Of a stretch of DNA of 64,000 bases, positions 58,351 through 64,000 are shown piece after piece. Made by a program: the position numbers and the translations under genes. Source of the stretch: Cryptomeria japonica. Taxonomy: Eukaryota > Streptophyta > Pinopsida > Cupressales > Cupressaceae. The stretch lies in assembly GCF_030272615.1 (NCBI RefSeq), contig NC_081413.1:156989849-157053848 (forward strand). Direction: 5' to 3'. Position 1 is the first letter of the stretch. Every line of letters starts with the position of its first letter. The notes beneath the pieces are model-generated. The model worked only from the letters and a program-made list of their open reading frames with translations. It did not search any database and was not told the origin of the DNA.

Positions 58351-59170
58351 ATGGAAAGTTCATGAGGAAGATTAGAGGTGGAGAAATTTAATGGAAGTAA
58401 TTTTGAGACGTGGAAGCTGAAGATGGAAGATCTGCTAATAGATCGAGATCTGTGGGATGTTGTTGATGCAAATGTCTCAAGGCCTTTAGATCCTACTGCA
58501 GTTGCTCATTATGATGTTATGGACCAAAAAGCTAAGGGTCTAATAAAATTGTGCCTACCAGGCTCTTTTTTAATCAATGTCCATGAAGAGAACTTTGTAA
58601 AGAAGTTATGGAATAAGCTTGGTGAGATGTATCAAGCCAAATCTTTATTAAAATTTTTTTTCTTGAGGAAGAAATTGTATTCCTTGAAGATGGAAGAGGG
58701 TGGATGAATTACATATCACCTATAAGAATTTAATATGTTGGTGTCTTAATTGGTATCTATTGGTGTTAAAATGGACAAAGAGGAGAAATGACAAATATTG
58801 CTTTGTTGTTTGCTTGATTCGTGGGATTCTCTTGTTATGGCTATCAGTAGTAATTATGTTGTTTTGAAGTCTAAAGATGTGGTGTGTTCCCTATTTGGTG
58901 AAGAGATGCGTAGGAAGGTATCCATTAATTTGAAGGAATCCCTAACTATTCATGGAAGACTTAAGAAAAGAGGCAAGAAGAATGAGAAGCACAATAAGTC
59001 CAAATCCAAAGGGAGATCAAAATCTCCTGGAAAGTCCAAAGTCATTTGTTAGAATTGCGCTAATTCAAGTGACATTCGTAAGGACTACACAAAAGAAAAG
59101 AAGAAGAAAAAGAAGAAGTTTGATTCTGATTCTGAGTTCAAGAAGGAAGATGGTGATGCATTCATTTCAT
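58351..59170 (+). pseudogene. Copia-3 gag (broken)
   Basis: Met 58351 is followed after four codons by TGA (probably CGA before) and then EKFNGSNFETWKLKMEDLL, the UBN2-type gag start. DKLGEMYQAK-like sequence reads here as NKLGEMYQAKSLL. Frameshifts occur at about 58700-58800. The second part (58798-59052) has LLDSWDSLVMAI, a basic tail, and a ruined knuckle: in C-stop-NC..SSD..KDY the Trp, His and last Cys are all lost. Confidence 0.85.
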
Positions 59171-62100
59171 CTTTGGCTATGCATGTAGGTAATGATTCAT
59201 GGTTAATTGACTCAGGTTCATCTTTTCATATGACTTCCAACAAATATTGGTTTTTTGATTATGAAAAATTTAATGGAGGCAAGATGTACTTGGGTCATGA
59301 TTCACATTTAGACATTGTTGGTCGAGGTAAAGTTAGGATCAGGTTTCTTGATAGTAGAATAAAAAGGATTAGCGATGTGTTGCATATCCTTGGATTGAAA
59401 TGAAATTTATTATCTGTGAGCAAACTGATAGATGCGAGTGTGCAGGTAGTATTTTCTTATGCGAGATGTAAGATGATTAAGGGTGCTATGGTGATTGCTA
59501 GAGGTGTTAGGCTCGACACTTTGTATAAGCTAGAGGAATACATTATTGAGTGTAATAGCACTTTTATAAAAAATAAATCTGTAGATAATTTGTTGGAAGA
59601 TTTGAGGGTTTCACCTTTAGCGGATGGACATGGCTTTTGGGTATCTAAGGGTGCTCTTTTTTTAAAAGCAAAGTTACCTATAGAGAAGACTATGTTATGG
59701 CACCAGAGACTTGGCCACATTCGAGAAAAGGGTCTGAGGACCTTGAAAAATAAAAAACCTTGTTGAAGATTTGAATGATTGTAATCTTGACTTTGATTTC
59801 TATGAGCATTGCATTTATGGAAAACAAAACCGAGTTCAGGTTTACTCAAGTTCTTATAAATCTTGTGGTGTTTTGGATCTTATTCATTCTGATGTGTTTG
59901 GTCTTGTAGATGTTCCTTCAATTGAAAAATCCACATATTATATTTCATTTATTGATGATTTTAGTAGGACATGGGTACACTTTCTAAAGAGTAAATCTGA
60001 ATTTTTCGGTCATTTTAAAGAATTTAAATCAATGGTTGAGTTGCAGACTGAAAAAAATTTAAATGTGAGGACTGATAATGGTGGTCAATTTTTCTCTAAT
60101 TATTTTGATAGATTATGCAAAGACTATGGCATTAACAGACATAAGACAACTCCATATTCTCCACAATAGAATGGAATTGCAGAAAGAATGAACATGACAT
60201 TGATGGAGAAGGCTAGGAGTATGCTGAGTGATGCTAGTCTAGAACAACAATTTTCGGTTGAAGCTTTTGCCACTGCTTGCTACCTGATTAACAGGTCTCC
60301 TACATCAACTCTTGTTGATAAAATGCCTATGGAAGTACAATCGGGTCACAAGCCTTCATTGAGACATCTTAGAGTTTTTGGTTGTGAGGCATATGCACAT
60401 GTGCTAAAGGAGAAGCGAACAAAGTTGGAGAAAAAGACTGTGAAATATATCTTCATCGGTTACAATCATGGTGTGAAAGGATACAAGCTTTGGGATCCTA
60501 TTGCACAAAAGGTAATTCATAGTATAAGCGTTATTTTTAGAGAAATTAAGTCTCCTTCTGTTACATTGCAGCCAAAATAGACCAGATAGGAAGATGTGAT
60601 TCAATTCCTTTCTACGTCTAGAAGAGTTGAATCGAGACCACTTGATAGGCAAGAAGTTGATGAGAGCTCATCTAGTTTTGAATCTTCAGAAGAGGAGGAA
60701 GAACCTCTAACACAACTTGTTTGAAGGTCTACAAGACATAGAAAACCACATGAAAGGTATTCACCTGATGATTGGAGATGTATTTTTGCTTTGAATACTA
60801 ATGTGGATGAACCTAGATCTATAGAAGAGGCATTAGGTATGAATGATGCAGAATCCTGGAAGATTGCTATGGAAGAAAAACTGACAGTTTTGAAAAAGAA
60901 TGACACATGGGATCTTGTACCATTGCCTAAAGGATGGAAACCTATTGGTTGTATATGGGTATTCAAGAAAAATATTGGTTTAGATGGAGGCATTGAGAAG
61001 TATAAAGCAAGGTTGGTTGCAACAAGCTACTCTCAGGTTGAGGGTGTTGATTATGGTGAGATATTTTCTCTTGTTGCAAAATTGATATCCATTAGATTTT
61101 TGCTTTCTATTGCTGTTTCTTATGATTTAGAGGTTGAGCAAATGGATGTGAAAACTGCTTTTCTTCATGGTGATTTGGATGAGGATATATATATGACGCA
61201 ACCAGACCACTATGTGGTGAAGGGTAAAAGTAATTTGGTTTGTAAATTGAAGAAATCTTTGTATGGCCTCAAATAGAGTCCTAGGATGTGGTGCCAAAAA
61301 TTTGATACATATGTGTTGAGTTTGGGATTTGAGCGTTCTAAATCAGATCATTGTGTTTATTATAAATCTAATGGTGATCATTTCCTGTACATTGCATTAT
61401 ATGTTGATGATATGTTATTCATTGGTAAAGAGAAAGGTATGATTTATGAACTAAAGTCTCAGCTTGCTGCTAAATTTAAAATGAAAGATCTTGGTGCAAT
61501 GAAACACATTCTTGGGATGAAAATTTGAAGAGATAGATTTAATAGAAAGCTATTGCTAGGCTAGAGTAAGTATGTGAATTCAGTATTACAGAGGTTCAAC
61601 ATGCATGATTTTAGACCATTATGTCTTCCCTTCATAGTTGGAATGAAATTATCTATTTCAAATTGTCCTACATATCCATTAGAGATGAAATAAATGAGAA
61701 GAGTGCCTTAGCAGAGTGCATTTGGAAGTTTAATGTATGTTATGGTCTGTACTAGACTAGACATTTCCCAGCAGTGAGAGTTCTTTCTAGATATATGTCT
61801 AATCTAGGTATAGTTCATTGGGATGTAGTCAAAAGAGTCTTTAGATATTTGAAGGGTACCTCAAAGTATTCTTTGTGTTATCATGGTAATTTGGTTGGAG
61901 ACATGATTTCCCTTGATATTCATGGTTATGTGGATTCAAATTGAGCAGGTGATATTGATAGCAAAAGATCCATCGGTGTTTATGTATTTACTTTACTCGC
62001 TGGTGCAATTAGTTGGATGAGTAAGAGACATGCCATGGTTGCTTTTTCCACTATAGAAGCAGAGTATATAGCAATTACTCATGCTTGTAAAGAAGCCATT

Positions 62101-62299
62101 TGGCTTAAAAGAATGTGTTTAGATATCAGAATAAAACAAGGTGCAGTGATAGTTTATTATGACACTCAGAGTGAGATCTGCCTAGCTAAGAACCTGATAT
62201 TTCATGCTCGGACCAAACACATTGATGTTCAATATCATTTTGTTAGAGATATGGTCGAAGATGACAAGGTGAAGCTAGTTAAGGTAAAGACTTTGATGA
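59171..62299 (+). pseudogene. Copia-3 pol: protease, integrase, RT, RNase H (broken)
   Basis: Protease LIDSGSSFHMTS at about 59205. GAG_pre-integrase LWHQRLGHIREKGL at about 59695, then a frameshift. Integrase: Asp in IHSDVFG and RTDNGGQF, Glu in NGIAERMN, with TAG at 60167-60169 in the PQQNG motif. RT: DTWDLVPLPKGWKPIG, QMDVKTAFLHGDL, YVDDMLFIGK intact near 61405. A stop lies at 61274 (KSLYGLK-stop-SP) and others at about 61525-61720. RNase H: YVDSN-stop-AGDIDSKRS near 61930, then FSTIEAEYIAI, YDTQSEICLAKN, RTKHIDVQYHFV, breaking off at 62299. Catalytic residues persist; stops and frameshifts disable it. Confidence 0.92.
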
Positions 62300-63246
62300 A
62301 TGTGAAAAATGAGCAAGGTGGGATTAGATGGTTATGTATCCAAACAAAGTATTCACACATAAAAACATATAAAACAAGTAAAACACAAAAAGACTATTTC
62401 AACCTTGCTAATTCTGCCTTCTCCTTCAGATTGGACCTTCGGTGAAGTGAAGAATGCGCCCCTTCCTCACTTGAGTGGAATGGTCCTTGATGGGAATGTG
62501 GAATGGTCTCCAAGTTCTCAACAAGATAGGTTGGATTTGATAGGATTTTGGATGGATTTGAATTGGAAGATTGAAGGAAGAAGAGAGAGGAGAAATGGGC
62601 AGCATGAGAATGCTATGAGAAGTGGCTCCTTTGTGAGGAAATTATCATCCAACTTATAGATTGGAGGAGGCCACTGAAGGGCCAAGATTGATTTCCTTAT
62701 GGAGGGTTGAGATTAATTTGAGATAGAAGGCATGGATCAAGGGTGCTTTGGGAAAATAAACAGGAATATACAATTCCTTGGGGAAAGGGGGGAGAAATTT
62801 GAATTTCAAAATGAGGAATTAAAAATTCTAAAATAAGGAAGCATTGAGGGATTCAAAGAAATTTGAATTTCTTTGAGAGACTCAATGTTGATGTGTCGAG
62901 TGAGAATTTAAAATTTGGAGAATAATGATAAGCATGATTATGAGAGATTCTAGAAGGATTGATTAGGTTGAGTAGGATTAGGAAAAAGTGATTTGTAGGA
63001 ATCACATGAATAGGTTAATTAACTAAAATTAATTAACTGAGTGGGATTTAGAAGAATTAATAATTGAGATGAATTTGGAGGAATAAGGAAATACTTAATT
63101 TTTTTGATAAATTAATTATTGAACAATAGTGATAGGATTAATGAAATTAGATTTAATTGACATTGAGAAGAATAAGGATAACATAATTAAATTAATTAGC
63201 TATGTTGACAAGCTTAAAATAATTAAATATTAATTTTAGGTGTCTA
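62300..63246 (-). repeat. 3' LTR of a minus-strand element running off the window
   Basis: 947 bp, TG (62300) to CA (63246). The left edge is where Copia-3 coding stops. The minus-strand start TGTAGACACCTAAAATTA matches the end of the solo LTR at 26378, so both belong to one family. AT-rich. The five bases before it are atgaa. Confidence 0.7.
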
Positions 63247-63259
63247 CATTTTGCCCCTA
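63247..63259 (-). promoter_or_regulatory. polypurine tract of the element at the right edge
   Basis: The minus strand reads ATAGGGGCAAAA before TGTAGACACC. Confidence 0.65.
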
Positions 63260-63294
63260 TTTGATATAGCATCATGTAATGATGTTATATCAAA
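63260..63294. repeat. 35-bp near-perfect palindrome beside the polypurine tract
   Basis: Left arm TTTGATATAGCATCAT, loop GTA, right arm ATGATGTTATATCAAA: 16-base arms with one G-T mismatch. Confidence 0.85.
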
Positions 63295-64000
63295 GAAGAA
63301 TAGAACATAGTGGAAGAAAAAAGGATAAGAACTAGTAGCATGATGCCCCAGTCATAAGGTGAGGAAGAATGACAAGGATGAAGGATGAAGAGGAAGTAGT
63401 TGTATGCCCCCTAGAGAAGACATGCGGGTTCAAAGAACACGAGTGTGCTCTCGAAATGGATTAGAAGACTAGGTTAAGAGAGGAGGAGGATGAAGACAAA
63501 TGGATAAATTTGAGTCTCTAAATGTAATGAGATGGATGAATGAAATGAAATGAGTGGATAGGATTTTTTGTTGAGTAGATAATGGAGAGAAAACCTAGAT
63601 TTGATATTGCCATGGATAGTCTACACCACTGATTATAAGAATCAGGATGATATGAAGATCCAAGGTGTGGACTGACGCTCCAAGCATGCAAATGTTGATA
63701 AACACTAATGCAGGGTTGCCGGTTCGTACAAGAAAGACCTTAAAACACATCATGCCATGAAAAATATGCCCCATTATATACCAGCTGAGACATACCAAGA
63801 TATAGGATGATCAAGGAAGTCCTGAACAAGTATAGTCCTGGGACACAAGATGAAAACAAAGTGAAAAGCTCAAGCATGCAAACAACATGCACATGACCAA
63901 CTGAAATCTCTTTCCAAGAGTAGGAAATGGATTTGGATAAACTGTCAGACTAGGGAAGGAGGCATCTCGATGGGTAGGCAATGGATTTGCATGAACTGCT
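63295..64000 (-). other. internal 3' part of the element at the right edge
   Basis: Purine-rich on the plus strand, with TGCCCC-type tracts recurring (63330, 63405, 63770). No recognised coding sequence; short ORFs such as 63595-63798 have no features. Confidence 0.5.

Larger units (their letters stand above)
57322..62299 (+). mobile_element. Copia-3, Ty1/copia LTR retrotransposon, 3' truncated
   Basis: Order: 5' LTR (57322-58226), primer site, gag, protease, integrase, RT, RNase H. It breaks off at 62299 inside the end of RNase H, in LVKVKTLMNV, where another LTR element has inserted; the rest should lie beyond the window. It differs from Copia-1 and Copia-2 in LTR and protein sequence. The five bases before it are atctt. 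Confidence 0.9.

Noticed and set aside
1-64000. Host protein genes, tRNA, rRNA, CRISPR array
   Set aside because: Every long coding segment I can identify is transposon-derived or unknown within an element; no cloverleaf, rRNA or regular spacer array was seen.

Overview
This window is nested transposable-element DNA from a large seed-plant nuclear genome. A gymnosperm (conifer-type) genome seems most likely to me, but the sequence alone does not prove it. I see no convincing host gene, rRNA, tRNA or CRISPR array. What is present is LTR retrotransposons stacked inside one another, each carrying frameshifts and in-frame stops, with microsatellites between them. Element names (Copia-1, TRG-B and so on) are local labels. 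LAYOUT. 1-7766: Copia-1, a Ty1/copia element on the minus strand, cut by the window edge inside its 3' LTR. 7772-9825: an RNase H remnant, non-genic sequence and a microsatellite. 9826-37390: an old minus-strand element (L0) with a long ORF of unknown family. It was split at 10904/32206 by G1, a plus-strand non-autonomous element (10905-32200; TSD cctac on both sides). The 3' LTR of G1 was split at 16905/31395 by TRG-B (minus, 16906-31394), which itself holds Copia-2 (minus, 18111-24407) and a solo LTR (25571-26378). 37391-37864 is a microsatellite. 37870-50640: TRG-C (minus), split by TRG-D (plus, 40420-47122; TSD cataa, two 879-bp LTRs). 50821-53860: a Ty3/gypsy pol remnant holding a solo LTR (51453-52588; TSD cacct), followed by its 3' LTR from 53861. 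56467-about 57312: an LTR related to Copia-1. 57322-62299: Copia-3 (plus), truncated by another LTR element (62300 to beyond 64000, minus). MAIN POINT. TRG-B, TRG-C and TRG-D form a family of non-autonomous LTR retrotransposons. Each has a gag-like ORF (coiled coil plus four or five CCHC knuckles) and, where pol should be, a second long ORF whose roughly 200-residue core is conserved among all three and which I cannot assign to a known family. They have no protease, integrase, reverse transcriptase or RNase H. Their primer-binding site, polypurine tract and the motif near the end of the LTR match those of Copia-1, and their gag shares a linker motif with the Copia-1 gag. The best reading is that a Copia-1-like element supplies pol in trans. 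TRG-D is the best-preserved copy. By hand count its LTRs differ at about 44 of 879 sites (about 5%) with no indels, so it is not recent.
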